A stretch of DNA of 64,000 bases, taken from contig NZ_SLXL01000002.1 in assembly GCF_004345735.1 (NCBI RefSeq), forward strand, positions 468,901 through 532,900, written 5' to 3'. Source of the stretch: Rhodovulum adriaticum (GTDB lineage: Bacteria > Pseudomonadota > Alphaproteobacteria > Rhodobacterales > Rhodobacteraceae). The position numbers and the translations under genes were made by a program. The notes below the pieces were generated by a model, which was not told where the DNA came from, searched no databases, and saw nothing but the letters and a program-made list of their open reading frames with translations. Positions 52,741 to 62,543 of the stretch are shown here, one piece after another (the first letter of the stretch is position 1; every line of letters starts with the position of its first letter).

Positions 52741-54005
52741 TTTCCGCTCACCCGTTCGATCTCGGCACCGCAGGCGCCCAGTTTCTGTTCGACCTTCTCG
52801 TACCCGCGGTCCAGATGATAGACCCGGCTGACCACCGTTTCGCCCTCTGCTGCCAGCGCGGCCAGGATCAACGACACGCTGGCCCGCAGATCGGTTGCCA
52901 TGACCGGCGCCCCTTTCAGGCGCTCTACCCCGGTGACGGTCGCCGTGCCGCCCGAAACCTCGATCTGCGCGCCCATGCGCATCAGTTCGGGGGCATGCAT
53001 GAACCGATTCTCAAAGATCGTTTCCTCCAGCACGCTGACCCCGTCCGCGGTGCAAAGCAACGCCATCATCTGCGCCTGTAGATCGGTCGGGAACCCCGGG
53101 AAGGGCGCCGTGGTGACATCGACCGCGTTCAACCGGCCATTCTTGCGGGCGACCTTCAGACCACGGTCCGTTTCCTCGACGGAGATGCCCGCAGCGTCCA
53201 GTTTCTCGGCAAAGGCGGCGACCAGATCCAGCGTGCCGCCCAGGCAGGTCACCTCCCCCCCGGTGATGGCGGGGGCCAGCATGTAGGTGCCCAGCTCGAT
53301 CCGGTCGGTCACGACGCGATGGGTGGCCCCGCCCAGGCTGGCGACGCCCTCAATCGTGATGGTGTTGGTTCCCTCGCCCTCGATCTGCGCCCCCATGGCG
53401 CGCAGGCAGCGGGCCAGATCCACGATTTCGGGTTCTCGGGCGGCGTTTTTCAGAACCGTCGTGCCCTTGGCCAGGGTGGCGGCCATCAGCGCGTTTTCGG
53501 TCGCCCCGACCGAAACCAGCGGAAACGCCACCACCGCACCTTTCAGCCCGCCCGGCGCGCTGGCATGAACATAGCCCTCGCGCAGGTCCAGCGTGGCACC
53601 CATGGCCTCCAGCGCGCGCAGGTGCAGATCGACGGGGCGCGCCCCGATGGCACACCCGCCGGGCAGCGACACCTCGGCCTGTCCGTACCGCGCCAGCAAC
53701 GGCCCCAGCACCAGGATAGAGGCGCGCATCTTGCGCACGATGTCATAGTCCGCCCGCTGGCTGGTCAGGTCGTGGCTGGACAGTGCCAGCACCTTGCCCC
53801 GGTGCAGCGCCGAAACCTCTGCCCCAAGGGATTGCAGCAATTCCGTCATGGTGCGGATATCCGACAGCCGCGGCGCGTTGGTCAGCGTCAGCGGCTCATC
53901 GGTCAACAGCGTTGCGGGCATCAACGCAAGGCACGCGTTCTTGGCCCCTGCGATGGCAATTTCGCCGCTCAGCGGACGCCCGCCCTTGATCCTGATCTGG
54001 TCCAT
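52737..54005 (-). CDS. murA: UDP-N-acetylglucosamine 1-carboxyvinyltransferase
   Basis: First committed step of peptidoglycan synthesis (PEP + UDP-GlcNAc), 422 residues. The EPSP-synthase-like fold starts [34 protein letters not shown]. The catalytic Cys of the fosfomycin-sensitive loop is in [32 protein letters not shown] (Cys present, so fosfomycin sensitivity is expected). C-terminal [15 protein letters not shown] is also typical. It starts the murA-DUF2948-hisD-UPF0262-phosphatase unit and lies one base from the small gene upstream. Confidence 0.96.
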   Translation of the reverse strand: MDQIRIKGGRPLSGEIAIAGAKNACLALMPATLLTDEPLTLTNAPRLSDIRTMTELLQSLGAEVSALHRGKVLALSSHDLTSQRADYDIVRKMRASILVLGPLLARYGQAEVSLPGGCAIGARPVDLHLRALEAMGATLDLREGYVHASAPGGLKGAVVAFPLVSVGATENALMAATLAKGTTVLKNAAREPEIVDLARCLRAMGAQIEGEGTNTITIEGVASLGGATHRVVTDRIELGTYMLAPAITGGEVTCLGGTLDLVAAFAEKLDAAGISVEETDRGLKVARKNGRLNAVDVTTAPFPGFPTDLQAQMMALLCTADGVSVLEETIFENRFMHAPELMRMGAQIEVSGGTATVTGVERLKGAPVMATDLRASVSLILAALAAEGETVVSRVYHLDRGYEKVEQKLGACGAEIERVSGK

Positions 54006-54149
54006 TCAGCCCTGCCTGTCCTGCCCCGTCTTGCGCGCGCGCGCCTGCGCCTTGCGCCGGGCGAGATTCGCCTTCAGCGCCTTTTTCAGCCGGTCCTCGC
54101 GGCTTTGCGGCGTCTTGTCCGCGCCCTTGCTGGGGGGTTTCGTTGCCAT
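54006..54149 (-). CDS. Small basic protein, 47 residues
   Basis: ATGGCAACG start at 54149 behind GAGAGGGTGCC, 47 codons, TGA immediately before murA (zero-base gap). The product is very basic: MATKPPSKGADKTPQSRED is followed by RLKKALKANLARRKAQARAR and a short tail KTGQDRQG. A single amphipathic helix is likely. It is too short for ordinary gene calls. The ribosome-binding site, unbroken frame and tight linkage to murA support a real gene; no function recognised. Confidence 0.6.
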   Translation of the reverse strand: MATKPPSKGADKTPQSREDRLKKALKANLARRKAQARARKTGQDRQG

Positions 54150-54193
54150 GGCACCCTCTCTACCGCAGGGGCAAAAAACCGTCCAGATAGCGC

Positions 54194-54220
54194 TTGCGTC
54201 CCCTGCCGAATACGTCTAAT
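54194..54220 (+). promoter_or_regulatory. Candidate promoter of the tRNA-Thr gene
   Basis: TTGCGT (54194-54199) and TCTAAT (54215-54220), 15 bases apart, 14 bases before the tRNA. The -10 is good; the spacing is short. Confidence 0.35.
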
Positions 54221-54233
54221 CAGCGCGCCACGG

Positions 54234-54308
54234 GCCGCAGTAGCTCAGTGGTAGAGCGCACCCTTGGTAAGGGTGAGGTCGGGAGTTCAATCCTCCCCTG
54301 CGGCACCA
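54234..54308 (+). tRNA. tRNA-Thr(GGT)
   Basis: 75-base cloverleaf. The acceptor arms GCCGCAG (54234-54240) and CTGCGGC pair fully, with encoded ACCA at the 3' end. The anticodon loop TTGGTAA within CACCC/GGGTG gives anticodon GGT, reading ACC and ACU. The T-arm is GGGAG-TTCAATC-CTCCC. It is transcribed toward the terminal hairpin of the ribosomal genes. Confidence 0.97.
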
Positions 54309-54398
54309 TCCCCCGCCCCAACTGATCCGTTTTTGACCGCCTGTTCGGCCGATTTTGACACAGGCCACCCTGTCGTTCGCGCAGGCTGGACGAATGCA

Positions 54399-54430
54399 AA
54401 AACGCCCCGGCCATGGGACCGGGGCGTTTT
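54399..54430. terminator. Bidirectional terminator closing the ribosomal-protein genes
   Basis: AAAACGCCCCGG (54399-54410) pairs over 12 bp with CCGGGGCGTTTT (54419-54430), loop CCATGGGA. It lies 35 bases after the rpmD stop and has A/T runs on both flanks, so it can also end the tRNA-Thr transcript coming from the left. Confidence 0.88.
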
Positions 54431-54464
54431 CGTGATTCATGGGGTGGGGAAACCCACCGGATGC

Positions 54465-54653
54465 TTAGCCGCGCTCTTCGACGATCTCGACCAGATGCGG
54501 GATCTTGGCGACCATGCCACGGATGGCGGGGGTATCCTCCAGCTCGCGGGTCTTGTGCATCTTGTTCAGGCCCAGCCCGATCAGGGTCTGGCGCTGGATC
54601 GCGGGGCGGCGGATGGGCGAGCCCACCTGCTTTACGACGATGGTTTTGGCCAT
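54465..54653 (-). CDS. rpmD: 50S ribosomal protein L30
   Basis: 62 residues; begins [46 protein letters not shown], the standard bacterial L30. It is the last ribosomal gene here: rplO-secY, which usually follow, are not found downstream, where a terminator and tRNA-Thr come instead. Confidence 0.96.
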   Translation of the reverse strand: MAKTIVVKQVGSPIRRPAIQRQTLIGLGLNKMHKTRELEDTPAIRGMVAKIPHLVEIVEERG

Positions 54654-54665
54654 GGTCTGCTCTCC

Positions 54666-55229
54666 TTACGCTTCGGCGGCTTCGGGGGCCGGCGCGTCAT
54701 CCTTTTTCAGGATGTCGGCGACCTTCTTGCCGCGGCGCTGCGCCACCTGGCGGGGCGAGCTTTCCTTGGACAGCCCGTCCAGCGTGGCCCGGATCATGTT
54801 GTAGGGGTTCTGGGTGCCGACCGATTTGGCAACCACGTCCTGGATGCCCAGCATCTCGAACACGGCGCGCATCGGACCACCGGCAATGATCCCGGTACCT
54901 TGCGGGGCGGTGCGCATCACCACGCGACCCGCGCCATGGCGGCCCTCGATGTCGTGGTGCAGCGTCCGGCCCTCGCGCAGCGGCACGCGGATCATCTGGC
55001 GCTTGGCCTGTTCGGTGGCCTTGCGGATCGCCTCGGGCACCTCTTTGGCCTTGCCCTTGCCGAAGCCGACGCGGCCCTTCTGGTCGCCCACGACCACCAG
55101 CGCCGCAAAGCCGAAGCGTTTACCGCCCTTCACGGTCTTGGACACACGGTTGATCGCCACGAGACGATCGGCGAATTCCGGTTTCTCGTCGCGCTCGCGG
55201 CGATCCCGGCGATTGTCTTCTCTTGCCAT
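54666..55229 (-). CDS. rpsE: 30S ribosomal protein S5
   Basis: 187 residues. Double-stranded-RNA-binding-like N-terminal domain with [50 protein letters not shown], then the C-terminal domain up to [22 protein letters not shown] and a short Ala/Glu-rich tail. S5 contributes to decoding accuracy. It lies between rplR and rpmD in the spc order. Confidence 0.97.
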   Translation of the reverse strand: MAREDNRRDRRERDEKPEFADRLVAINRVSKTVKGGKRFGFAALVVVGDQKGRVGFGKGKAKEVPEAIRKATEQAKRQMIRVPLREGRTLHHDIEGRHGAGRVVMRTAPQGTGIIAGGPMRAVFEMLGIQDVVAKSVGTQNPYNMIRATLDGLSKESSPRQVAQRRGKKVADILKKDDAPAPEAAEA

Positions 55230-55240
55230 ATCTCGTCTCC

Positions 55241-55600
55241 TCAGAACTTCAGACCGCCCTCACGGGCGGCATCGGCCAGCGCCTTGACCTTGCCGTGGAA
55301 CAGGAAACCACCCCGGTCGAAGTAGCATTCCTCCACGCCGGCCTTCTTGGCGCGTTCGGCAATCGCCGTCCCCACCTTGGCCGCGGCCTCGACGTTGTTC
55401 TTGCCGACCACGCCCAGATCCTTCTCCAGGCTGGAGGCGGCGGCGAGGGTCTTGCCCTGAACATCGTCGATCAGCTGGACGCTGATGTTCTTGTTGCTGC
55501 GGTGAACGCTCAGGCGCACGCGCCCGGCATTCATCTTGCGAAGCTTGTTCCGAACGCGCAGGCGGCGTTTCAGGAACAGGTGTCTTTTGCTGTTTGCCAT
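55241..55600 (-). CDS. rplR: 50S ribosomal protein L18
   Basis: 119 residues, 5S rRNA binder. Starts at 55600 ([39 protein letters not shown]); a longer open frame upstream overlaps rplF in another frame and is not used. C-terminal [27 protein letters not shown] is the canonical L18 end. Confidence 0.97.
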   Translation of the reverse strand: MANSKRHLFLKRRLRVRNKLRKMNAGRVRLSVHRSNKNISVQLIDDVQGKTLAAASSLEKDLGVVGKNNVEAAAKVGTAIAERAKKAGVEECYFDRGGFLFHGKVKALADAAREGGLKF

Positions 55601-55611
55601 CTGTCGCGCCC

Positions 55612-56145
55612 TTACTTCTTCTTGCCTTCCTTGCGGAAGATGAACTCGCCCTTGTAGCGGATACCCTTGCCCTTGTACGGCTCGGGCGAACGCCACTCGC
55701 GGATGTTGGCGGCCACTTGCCCCACGACCTGCTGGTCATTGCCCTCGATCACGATCTCGGTGGGCTTGGGGGTGGTCACGGTCACGCCCTGGGGCACGTC
55801 GAAATTCACCTCGTGCGAGTAGCCGAGGTTCAGTTTCAGCGTGTTGCCCTGCATCTGGGCACGATAGCCGACGCCCTGGATTTCAAGCTCTTTCTTGAAA
55901 CCCTCGGTCACGCCCTGCACCAGGTTGGCAACCATGGTACGCGACATGCCCCATTGCTGGCGTGCGCGCTTGGACGCACCGCGCGGGGTGACGGTGACGG
56001 CGTTCTCCTCGACCGCCACGGTCACATCGTCAGAGGCGGTAAAGACGCGGGTGCCCTTGGGCCCCTTCACTTCGACGGTCTGGCCGGACACGGATGCACT
56101 GACACCCGAGGGCAGCTCGACCGGTTTCTTACCAATACGAGACAT
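55612..56145 (-). CDS. rplF: 50S ribosomal protein L6
   Basis: 177 residues starting [15 protein letters not shown] at 56145. Two tandem L6 folds; the second ends [24 protein letters not shown], the typical signature. An upstream in-frame ATG lies within rpsH and is rejected. Confidence 0.97.
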   Translation of the reverse strand: MSRIGKKPVELPSGVSASVSGQTVEVKGPKGTRVFTASDDVTVAVEENAVTVTPRGASKRARQQWGMSRTMVANLVQGVTEGFKKELEIQGVGYRAQMQGNTLKLNLGYSHEVNFDVPQGVTVTTPKPTEIVIEGNDQQVVGQVAANIREWRSPEPYKGKGIRYKGEFIFRKEGKKK

Positions 56146-56155
56146 TCCGACCTCC

Positions 56156-56554
56156 TTAGAAGACCTGGCAGAGCACTTCGCCGCCAACATTGGCGGAGCG
56201 TGCGGCGGCATCCGACATCACGCCACGCGACGTCGAGACGATGGATACACCCAGGCCCTGACGGACCTGCGGGATTTCCTTGACGCTCATGTAGACGCGG
56301 CGGCCGGGTTTGGACACACGGCGCAGTTCGCGGATCACCGGCTCGCCCTCGTAGTATTTGAGGCTGACCTCAAGCTCGGGGTGGCCATCGGCGCTTTCCA
56401 CTTTTTCGTAACCGCGGATGTAGCCTTCGTCGGTCAGCACATCCAGCACCCAGGCACGCAGCTTGGAGGCGGGGGTGCGCACAGTCGACTTGCGGCGCAT
56501 CTGCGCGTTACGGATGCGCGTCAGCATATCGCCGAGAGGATCGTTCACAGACAT
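56156..56554 (-). CDS. rpsH: 30S ribosomal protein S8
   Basis: 132 residues; [22 protein letters not shown] start and [26 protein letters not shown] end are standard. In many bacteria S8 represses the spc operon by binding its mRNA; no matching site was searched for here. Confidence 0.97.
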   Translation of the reverse strand: MSVNDPLGDMLTRIRNAQMRRKSTVRTPASKLRAWVLDVLTDEGYIRGYEKVESADGHPELEVSLKYYEGEPVIRELRRVSKPGRRVYMSVKEIPQVRQGLGVSIVSTSRGVMSDAAARSANVGGEVLCQVF

Positions 56555-56566
56555 CTTTTCCCCTCC

Positions 56567-56872
56567 TTACCAGCTCGACTTGACCATGCCGGGCATCTGA
56601 CCGTTGGAGGCCAGATCGCGCAGCTTGATCCGCGAAACCTTGAGTTTGCGATAATAGGCGTGCGGACGCCCGGTGAGCTGGCAGCGGTTATGCAGCCGGG
56701 TAGCCGAGGAGTTGCGCGGCAGTTTGGCCAGCTTCAGGCGGGCCTTGAACCGCTCTTCCATCGGAAGATCCTCGTTGTTCGCGATTTCCTTCAGCGCGGC
56801 ACGCTTGGCGGCGTATTTCTCGACCAGGCGCTGACGCTTCTTCTCGCGTTCGACCATTGCTTTCTTAGCCAT
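56567..56872 (-). CDS. rpsN: 30S ribosomal protein S14 (zinc-free type)
   Basis: 101 residues, the long form without the CxxC...CxxC zinc ribbon: only one Cys occurs ([21 protein letters not shown]). Starts [23 protein letters not shown]. Confidence 0.97.
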   Translation of the reverse strand: MAKKAMVEREKKRQRLVEKYAAKRAALKEIANNEDLPMEERFKARLKLAKLPRNSSATRLHNRCQLTGRPHAYYRKLKVSRIKLRDLASNGQMPGMVKSSW

Positions 56873-56892
56873 GTTCTCTCTTCCTCCCGCGA

Positions 56893-57456
56893 TCAGCTGT
56901 TGAAAGGCATGTTGAACTGCTTCAACAGCGCCTTCGCTTCCGCGTCGGTTTTCGCGGTGGTGGCAATGACGATATCCATGCCCCAGACCTCGTCGACCTT
57001 GTCGTACTCGATTTCCGGGAAAACGATGTGCTCCTTGATGCCCATCGCGTAGTTGCCGCGCCCGTCGAAGGACTTGCCCGACACGCCGCGGAAGTCGCGG
57101 ATACGGGGCATGGCGATGGTGATCAGGCGATCCAGGAATTCGTACATCCGGTCGCCGCGCAGGGTCACCTTGGCGCCCAGCGGCATGTCCTCGCGGACGC
57201 GGAAACCGGCGATCGAGTTCTTGGCCTTGGTCACGACGGCCTGCTGACCGGCGATCATCGTCAGGTCGGCCTGGGCCGACTTGGCCTTTTTGGAGTCACG
57301 AACAGCCTCGGCCCCGCAGCCGATGTTCAGGACGATCTTGTCCAGGCGCGGGAGCTGCATGTCGTTCTTGTAGCCGAACTCTTCTTTCAGAGCGGGGCGG
57401 ATAGTCTCGCGGTAGAGCGTCTTCAGCCGCGGGGTGTAGTTGGCCGCATCAAGCAT
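56893..57456 (-). CDS. rplE: 50S ribosomal protein L5
   Basis: 187 residues, 5S rRNA binding. [42 protein letters not shown] start; [35 protein letters not shown] in the middle. Its start overlaps the end of rplX by eight bases. Confidence 0.97.
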   Translation of the reverse strand: MLDAANYTPRLKTLYRETIRPALKEEFGYKNDMQLPRLDKIVLNIGCGAEAVRDSKKAKSAQADLTMIAGQQAVVTKAKNSIAGFRVREDMPLGAKVTLRGDRMYEFLDRLITIAMPRIRDFRGVSGKSFDGRGNYAMGIKEHIVFPEIEYDKVDEVWGMDIVIATTAKTDAEAKALLKQFNMPFNS

Positions 57457-57763
57457 CGATCACTTCCCCCGATTTCTTGGCGTAACGCACTTTCTTGCCG
57501 TCCTCGATGCGGAAGCCGACACGGGTCGGGCCGCCATCCTTGGGGTCGACGAGGGCGAGGTTGGACAGGTCGATCGGCATCGCCTTGGGCTGACGGCCGC
57601 CCTGGCCGGTCTGCGACGGCTTGGTGTGGCGGATGGCAACGTTCACGCCATCGACCACGGCCTTGCCGGCCTTGGGATCGACGGACTGGATCACGCCTTC
57701 GCGGCCCTTGTCCTTGCCGGCCAGCACGATGACCTTGTCACCGGATTTCAGTTTGGCAGCCAT
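57449..57763 (-). CDS. rplX: 50S ribosomal protein L24
   Basis: 104 residues with the KOW motif [30 protein letters not shown] near the N-terminus. Assembly-initiator protein of the large subunit. It begins one base after rplN. Confidence 0.97.
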   Translation of the reverse strand: MAAKLKSGDKVIVLAGKDKGREGVIQSVDPKAGKAVVDGVNVAIRHTKPSQTGQGGRQPKAMPIDLSNLALVDPKDGGPTRVGFRIEDGKKVRYAKKSGEVIDA

Positions 57764-57764
57764 C

Positions 57765-58133
57765 TTACAGCACCTCCGGGGCGAGCGAGATGATCTTCAT
57801 GAAGTTCTTCGCGCGCAGCTCACGCACAACGGGGCCGAAGATGCGGGTGCCGATCGGCTCGTTGTTGTTGTTGAGGATGACGGCGGCGTTGCGATCGAAG
57901 CGGATCGCGGTGCCGTCTTCGCGGCGAACTTCCTTGGCGGTGCGCACGACGACGGCTTTGCGCACGTCGCCCTTCTTCACGCGGCCGCGCGGGATGGCTT
58001 CCTTTACCGAGACGACGATGATGTCGCCGACGGAGGCGTATTTACGCTTGGAACCACCCAGGACCTTGATGCACTGAACCCGGCGTGCGCCGGAGTTGTC
58101 AGCGACATCCAGATTGGTCTGCATCTGGATCAT
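57765..58133 (-). CDS. rplN: 50S ribosomal protein L14
   Basis: 122 residues; [48 protein letters not shown] is the L14 signature region. A 72-base gap separates it from rpsQ, larger than at other junctions here. Confidence 0.97.
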
Positions 58134-58205
58134 GTGGTTTCTCCCGACCTTTGGGGACTGATCCGTTTTACGGGTGCCCCAGGGTTTCGATCAAACCGGA
58201 AGGTG

Positions 58206-58439
58206 TCAGGCTTGCGCCACGACCTCCCAGCGTTTCGTCTTGGACTTGGGCGCGCATTCCTGAATGCGCACGATGTCCCCAACCTGATACTGGTTGTTCT
58301 CGTCGTGAGCCCGGTACTTCTTGGACTTACGAATGGTCTTTTGCAGAACGGGGTGCTTGAAGCGCCGCTCGACCAGGACCGTGACGGTCTGAGCGTTCTG
58401 GTTGCTGGTCACGGTGCCTTGCAGGATACGTTTGGGCAT
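58206..58439 (-). CDS. rpsQ: 30S ribosomal protein S17
   Basis: 77 residues with [40 protein letters not shown] and [21 protein letters not shown], the S17 signature. Follows rpmC by 15 bases. Confidence 0.97.
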   Translation of the reverse strand: MPKRILQGTVTSNQNAQTVTVLVERRFKHPVLQKTIRKSKKYRAHDENNQYQVGDIVRIQECAPKSKTKRWEVVAQA

Positions 58440-58454
58440 CTGGTTCGGCTCCCC

Positions 58455-58655
58455 TTATTCCGCCGCCGCGCGGGCTTTTTCGTTCAGGACGGTCAGCACG
58501 CGCGCAGCGTCGCGGCGGACCTGGCGCATGCGCGCGGTGCTTTCCAACGCACCCGTCGCCTGCTGGAAACGCAGGTTGAAGGCCTCTTTCTTGAGACCGG
58601 CCAGCTGCTCGCGCAGCTCGTCGGGCGTCTTGTCTCTCAGTTCCTGGGCGTTCAT
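58455..58655 (-). CDS. rpmC: 50S ribosomal protein L29
   Basis: 66 residues, [35 protein letters not shown] start. GGAAGG lies upstream of the ATG. The preceding 205 bases contain a terminator-like hairpin and a candidate promoter, so this may be the first gene of its own transcript. Confidence 0.96.
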   Translation of the reverse strand: MNAQELRDKTPDELREQLAGLKKEAFNLRFQQATGALESTARMRQVRRDAARVLTVLNEKARAAAE

Positions 58656-58737
58656 CGCCTTTTCCTTCCTTTCAACATCACCGGAGAGCCCCGTGAAGGG
58701 TCACCCTGATTCCGGTGGAGTTCATGGATGAGCCGCT

Positions 58738-58766
58738 GCCATACGCTGCCCGGCCCGATAAAACAA
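58738..58766 (-). promoter_or_regulatory. Candidate promoter upstream of rpmC
   Basis: On the minus strand TTGTTT (58766-58761) and TATGGC (58743-58738) are 17 bases apart, downstream of the hairpin at 58800-58829 and 83 bases before the rpmC ATG. Confidence 0.4.
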
Positions 58767-58799
58767 GCCCCCATTTCCCCCAGGGCGGGGACGGGATGC

Positions 58800-58829
58800 A
58801 AAAGCCCCCGCCGATTTGCCGGCGGGGGC
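58800..58829 (-). terminator. Intrinsic-terminator-like hairpin between rplP and rpmC
   Basis: In transcription direction GCCCCCGCCG (58829-58820) pairs perfectly with CGGCGGGGGC (58813-58804), loop of six, then TTTT (58803-58800). It starts 32 bases after the rplP stop, inside what is normally a continuous operon. Confidence 0.7.
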
Positions 58830-58860
58830 CCATTTCATGCGTTGGGATGTCCCCGACGCC

Positions 58861-59274
58861 TTACCAGTCTTCGCGCTGCACGATACGGGTCTTGATCGGC
58901 AGCTTCATCGCGGCCAGGCGCAGGGCCTCGCGTGCGACGGTTTCGGAAACGCCGTCGATCTCGAACATCACGCGGCCGGGCTTGACCTTGGCCGCCCAGA
59001 AATCGACCGAACCTTTACCCTTACCCATCCGAACCTCGGCGGGCTTGGACGACACGGGCGTATCGGGGAAGATCCGGATCCAGACGCGGCCCTGACGTTT
59101 CATGTGACGCGTCATGGCACGGCGCGCCGCTTCGATCTGGCGGGCGGTGACACGCTCGGGCTGGGTCGCCTTCAGGCCGAAGGTGCCGAAGTTCAGATCG
59201 AACCCGCCCTTGGCCTGACCGTGGATCCGGCCCTTGTGCATCTTGCGGAATTTCGTGCGCTTGGGTTGCAGCAT
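58861..59274 (-). CDS. rplP: 50S ribosomal protein L16
   Basis: 137 residues. [18 protein letters not shown] start and [39 protein letters not shown], the two L16 signatures. Followed, unusually, by 205 non-coding bases before rpmC. Confidence 0.97.
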   Translation of the reverse strand: MLQPKRTKFRKMHKGRIHGQAKGGFDLNFGTFGLKATQPERVTARQIEAARRAMTRHMKRQGRVWIRIFPDTPVSSKPAEVRMGKGKGSVDFWAAKVKPGRVMFEIDGVSETVAREALRLAAMKLPIKTRIVQREDW

Positions 59275-59286
59275 CTCTTACACTCC

Positions 59287-59997
59287 TCAGCGGTCGCGAC
59301 GCGGACGGGGAGACCCGCCGCCGCCTTCCTGAAGCTCCGCCTGGCGCCGGTCACGGGCAGCGGGGTCGTGCTCCATGATTTCGCCTTTGAAGATCCAGAC
59401 CTTGATCCCGATGATACCGTAGGGCGTAGAGGCCTCGGCATGGGCGTAGTCGATATCCGCGCGCAGCGTGTGCAGCGGCACCCGGCCCTCGCGGTACCAT
59501 TCGGTCCGGGCGATCTCGGCGCCGCCCAGGCGGCCCGCGACGTTCACCCGGATACCCAGGGCACCCATACGCATGGCGTTCTGCACCGACCGCTTCATCG
59601 CGCGGCGGAAGCTGACCCGGCGTTCCAGCTGTTGGGCGATGCTCTCGGCCACCAGCTGCGCGTCCAGTTCCGGCTTGCGCACCTCGACGATGTTCAGGTG
59701 CAGCTCGCTGTCGGTCATGTTCGCCAGCTTCTTGCGCAGGGCCTCGATATCGGCGCCTTTCTTGCCGATGATGACGCCCGGGCGCGCGGTGTGCACGGTC
59801 ACCCGGCACTTCTTGTGCGGGCGCTCGATGATAACGCGGCTGACACCGGCCTGCTTGCACTCGTCCTTGATGAACTCGCGCATGCGGATGTCTTCCAGCA
59901 GAAGATCACCGTATTCCTTGCTGTCGGCATACCAGCGGCTGTCCCAGGTGCGGTTCACCTGCAGGCGCATGCCGATCGGATTGACCTTGTGACCCAT
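59287..59997 (-). CDS. rpsC: 30S ribosomal protein S3
   Basis: 236 residues. [22 protein letters not shown] start, KH domain with [18 protein letters not shown]-terminal [28 protein letters not shown] and a Gly/Arg-rich tail. Part of the mRNA entry tunnel. Start shares a base with the rplV stop. Confidence 0.97.
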   Translation of the reverse strand: MGHKVNPIGMRLQVNRTWDSRWYADSKEYGDLLLEDIRMREFIKDECKQAGVSRVIIERPHKKCRVTVHTARPGVIIGKKGADIEALRKKLANMTDSELHLNIVEVRKPELDAQLVAESIAQQLERRVSFRRAMKRSVQNAMRMGALGIRVNVAGRLGGAEIARTEWYREGRVPLHTLRADIDYAHAEASTPYGIIGIKVWIFKGEIMEHDPAARDRRQAELQEGGGGSPRPRRDR

Positions 59998-60377
59998 TAG
60001 GCTTGCTCCTCGACCTGGCGGACCTTGATGGTGAGTTCCGAGAACGGCTTGGTGATCTTGCCGAACCGGCCCCGGGCCCGCGGACGACCGCGCTTGAGCA
60101 CCAGGTTCTTGCCGACATAGGCCTCGGCCACGATCAGCTCGTCCACATCCAGGTTATGGTTGTTCTCGGCATTGGCGATCGCGGACTGAAGGCATTTCTT
60201 CACGTCCTCGGCGATCCGCTTCTTGCTGAAGGTCAGGTCGGCCAGGGCGCGATCCACCTTCTTGCCGCGGATCATCGCGGCGACGAGATTCAGCTTCTGA
60301 GGCGAGGTGCGAAGCATACGGATCTTGGCCATCGCTTCATTCTCGGCCACGCGGCGGGGGTTCTTTTCCTTGCCCAT
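59997..60377 (-). CDS. rplV: 50S ribosomal protein L22
   Basis: 126 residues; core [58 protein letters not shown]22 lines the exit tunnel. Follows rpsS by five bases. Confidence 0.97.
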   Translation of the reverse strand: MGKEKNPRRVAENEAMAKIRMLRTSPQKLNLVAAMIRGKKVDRALADLTFSKKRIAEDVKKCLQSAIANAENNHNLDVDELIVAEAYVGKNLVLKRGRPRARGRFGKITKPFSELTIKVRQVEEQA

Positions 60378-60382
60378 GACGC

Positions 60383-60661
60383 TTACCTCTTCTTCGCTTT
60401 TTTATCGGCCGCGTGACCGTAATAGGTCCGCGTCGGCGCGTATTCGCCGAACTTCTGGCCGATCATGTCCTCGGACACCAGCACGGGAACGTGCTTCTTG
60501 CCGTTGTAGACACCAAAGGTGAGGCCAACGAACTGGGGCAGGATCGTAGAACGACGCGACCAGATCTTGATGACCTCCTTGCGGCCCGACTCGCGGGCCT
60601 TCTCGGCCTTCTTGAGGACGTAGGAGTCGACAAAGGGGCCTTTCCAAACAGAACGTGCCAT
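60383..60661 (-). CDS. rpsS: 30S ribosomal protein S19
   Basis: 92 residues, [22 protein letters not shown] start and [37 protein letters not shown] end, the complete S19 signature. Confidence 0.97.
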   Translation of the reverse strand: MARSVWKGPFVDSYVLKKAEKARESGRKEVIKIWSRRSTILPQFVGLTFGVYNGKKHVPVLVSEDMIGQKFGEYAPTRTYYGHAADKKAKKR

Positions 60662-60664
60662 GGT

Positions 60665-61504
60665 TTAGCGACCCTTCCTGCGCGCGTGACGGGAGCGGAT
60701 GATGAACTTGTCCGTCCCCTTGTTCTTGCGGGTGCGGGCACCCTTGGTGGGCTTGCCCCAGGGCGTGACCGGGTGACGACCACCCGAAGTCCGGCCCTCA
60801 CCACCGCCGTGCGGGTGGTCGATCGGGTTCATGACGACACCGCGGACAGAGGGACGCTTGCCCATGTGGCGGCGGCGACCGGCCTTGCCGAGGTTCTGGT
60901 TGCTGTTATCGGGGTTCGACACCGCACCGACCGTGGCCATGCATTCCTGGCGCACCATCCGCAGTTCGCCCGAGGACAGGCGGATCTGCGCGTAGCCGCC
61001 ATCGCGACCGACGAATTGCGCGTAGGTGCCGGCGGCACGGGCCAGCTGACCGCCCTTGCCGGGCTTCAGCTCGATGTTGTGCACGATCGTCCCGATAGGC
61101 ATGCCGGTGAAGGGCATGGTGTTGCCCGGCTTCACGTCGGCCTTGGTCGACGAAACGACCTTGTCGCCGACGCCCAGGCGTTGCGGCGCCAGGATGTAGG
61201 CCTGTTCGCCGTCCTCGTACTGGATCAGCGCGATAAAGGCGGTCCGGTTCGGGTCGTATTCGATACGGGCCACAACGGCGGGAACGTCGAACTTGTTCCG
61301 CTTGAAATCCACGATGCGGTACAGGCGTTTCGCCCCCCCGCCACGGCGACGCGCCGTGATCCGTCCGGTGTTGTTCCGGCCGCCCTTCTTGGTCAGACCC
61401 TCGGTAAGGGATTTGACCGGACGACCTTTCCAAAGCTCCGAACGGTCGATCAGAACCAGCCCACGCTGGCCAGGCGTCGTCGGCTTGTACGACTTGAGTG
61501 CCAT
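60665..61504 (-). CDS. rplB: 50S ribosomal protein L2
   Basis: 279 residues. Contains [34 protein letters not shown] and the C-terminal peptidyl-transferase-centre loop [31 protein letters not shown] with the conserved His. It follows a terminator-like hairpin after rplW, a 125-base gap. Confidence 0.97.
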   Translation of the reverse strand: MALKSYKPTTPGQRGLVLIDRSELWKGRPVKSLTEGLTKKGGRNNTGRITARRRGGGAKRLYRIVDFKRNKFDVPAVVARIEYDPNRTAFIALIQYEDGEQAYILAPQRLGVGDKVVSSTKADVKPGNTMPFTGMPIGTIVHNIELKPGKGGQLARAAGTYAQFVGRDGGYAQIRLSSGELRMVRQECMATVGAVSNPDNSNQNLGKAGRRRHMGKRPSVRGVVMNPIDHPHGGGEGRTSGGRHPVTPWGKPTKGARTRKNKGTDKFIIRSRHARRKGR

Positions 61505-61578
61505 GCTTTCTGTCTTCCGTCAGCTTCGGACCAAAGGTCCAGTTGCAGTAAGGGGCGTAAAACCGGCGCCCCGGCTAG

Positions 61579-61612
61579 AAAAACGCCCGGCCCCGGGAAT
61601 GCCCGGGGCCGG
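61579..61612 (-). terminator. Intrinsic-terminator-like hairpin between rplW and rplB
   Basis: In transcription direction CCGGCCCCGGG (61612-61602) pairs perfectly over 11 bp with CCCGGGGCCGG (61597-61587), 4-nt loop, then GCG and TTTTT (61583-61579). It starts 18 bases after the rplW stop. Confidence 0.75.
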
Positions 61613-61629
61613 AGATTCGTCGTCGTTTA

Positions 61630-61926
61630 TCAGAGACCCGTGGTCACGTCGATAGTGTTGCCCTCTTCGAGGGTGACGTAGGCCTTCTTGACGTTCTTGC
61701 GCCGGCCGAGAATGCCACGGAACCGCTTGGTCTTGCCCTTGGTGATGGTCGTGTTCACGGCCTTCACCTTGACACCGAAGAGGCTCTCGATCGCTTCCTT
61801 GATCTGCGGCTTATTCGCGTCGATCGCCACTTCGAAAACAACCGCGTTGGCCTCAGAGGCCATGGTCGCCTTTTCGGTGATGACCGGCTTGCGGATCACG
61901 TCGTAGTGTTCTGCCTTCGCGCTCAT
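61630..61926 (-). CDS. rplW: 50S ribosomal protein L23
   Basis: 98 residues; [53 protein letters not shown]. Docking site for trigger factor and SRP. It overlaps rplD by four bases and precedes a strong hairpin. Confidence 0.97.
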   Translation of the reverse strand: MSAKAEHYDVIRKPVITEKATMASEANAVVFEVAIDANKPQIKEAIESLFGVKVKAVNTTITKGKTKRFRGILGRRKNVKKAYVTLEEGNTIDVTTGL

Positions 61927-62543
61927 TTCAGTCGCGCCTCCAGCGCTTCGACACCCGCCTTGGTCAGCACGAGCGTATCGCGCTTGAGGATGTCATAGAC
62001 ATTGGCCCCCATCGACGGCAGCACATCGAGCCCCTCGATGTTGCGCGCCGCGCGGGCGAAGTTTTCGTTCACCTGCGCCCCGTCGATGACCAGGGCCCGT
62101 TTCCAGCCCAGGTTCTTGACCGACTTGGCCAGCATGGCGGTCTTGGCTTCGGCCAGATCGGCCGTGTCCAGCACCACCAGTTCCCCGGCCTTGGCCTTCG
62201 CACTCAGCGCGTGGCGCAGGCCCAGCTTGCGGAACTTCTTGGGCAGGTCATGGGCATGGCTGCGCGGGGTCGGACCCTTGTAGATGCCACCCTTGCGGAA
62301 GATCGGCGCGTTGCGGTCCCCGTGGCGTGCGCCACCGGTGCCCTTCTGGCGATAGATCTTCTTGGTCGAGTAGCTGGTTTCCGACCGGGTCTTGACCTTG
62401 TGGGTACCGGCCTGCGCCTTGTTGCGCTGCCAGCGGACCACGCGGTGCAGGATATCTGCGCGCGGCTCCAGGCCGAAAACCTCGTCGCCCAGATCGACGG
62501 TGCCAGCCTTAGCCCCGTCCAGCTTGATCACGTCGAGTTTCAT
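61923..62543 (-). CDS. rplD: 50S ribosomal protein L4
   Basis: 206 residues. The loop with [49 protein letters not shown] is the L4 signature. In E. coli L4 represses its own operon; whether it does so here is unknown. Overlaps rplC by four bases. Confidence 0.97.
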   Translation of the reverse strand: MKLDVIKLDGAKAGTVDLGDEVFGLEPRADILHRVVRWQRNKAQAGTHKVKTRSETSYSTKKIYRQKGTGGARHGDRNAPIFRKGGIYKGPTPRSHAHDLPKKFRKLGLRHALSAKAKAGELVVLDTADLAEAKTAMLAKSVKNLGWKRALVIDGAQVNENFARAARNIEGLDVLPSMGANVYDILKRDTLVLTKAGVEALEARLK

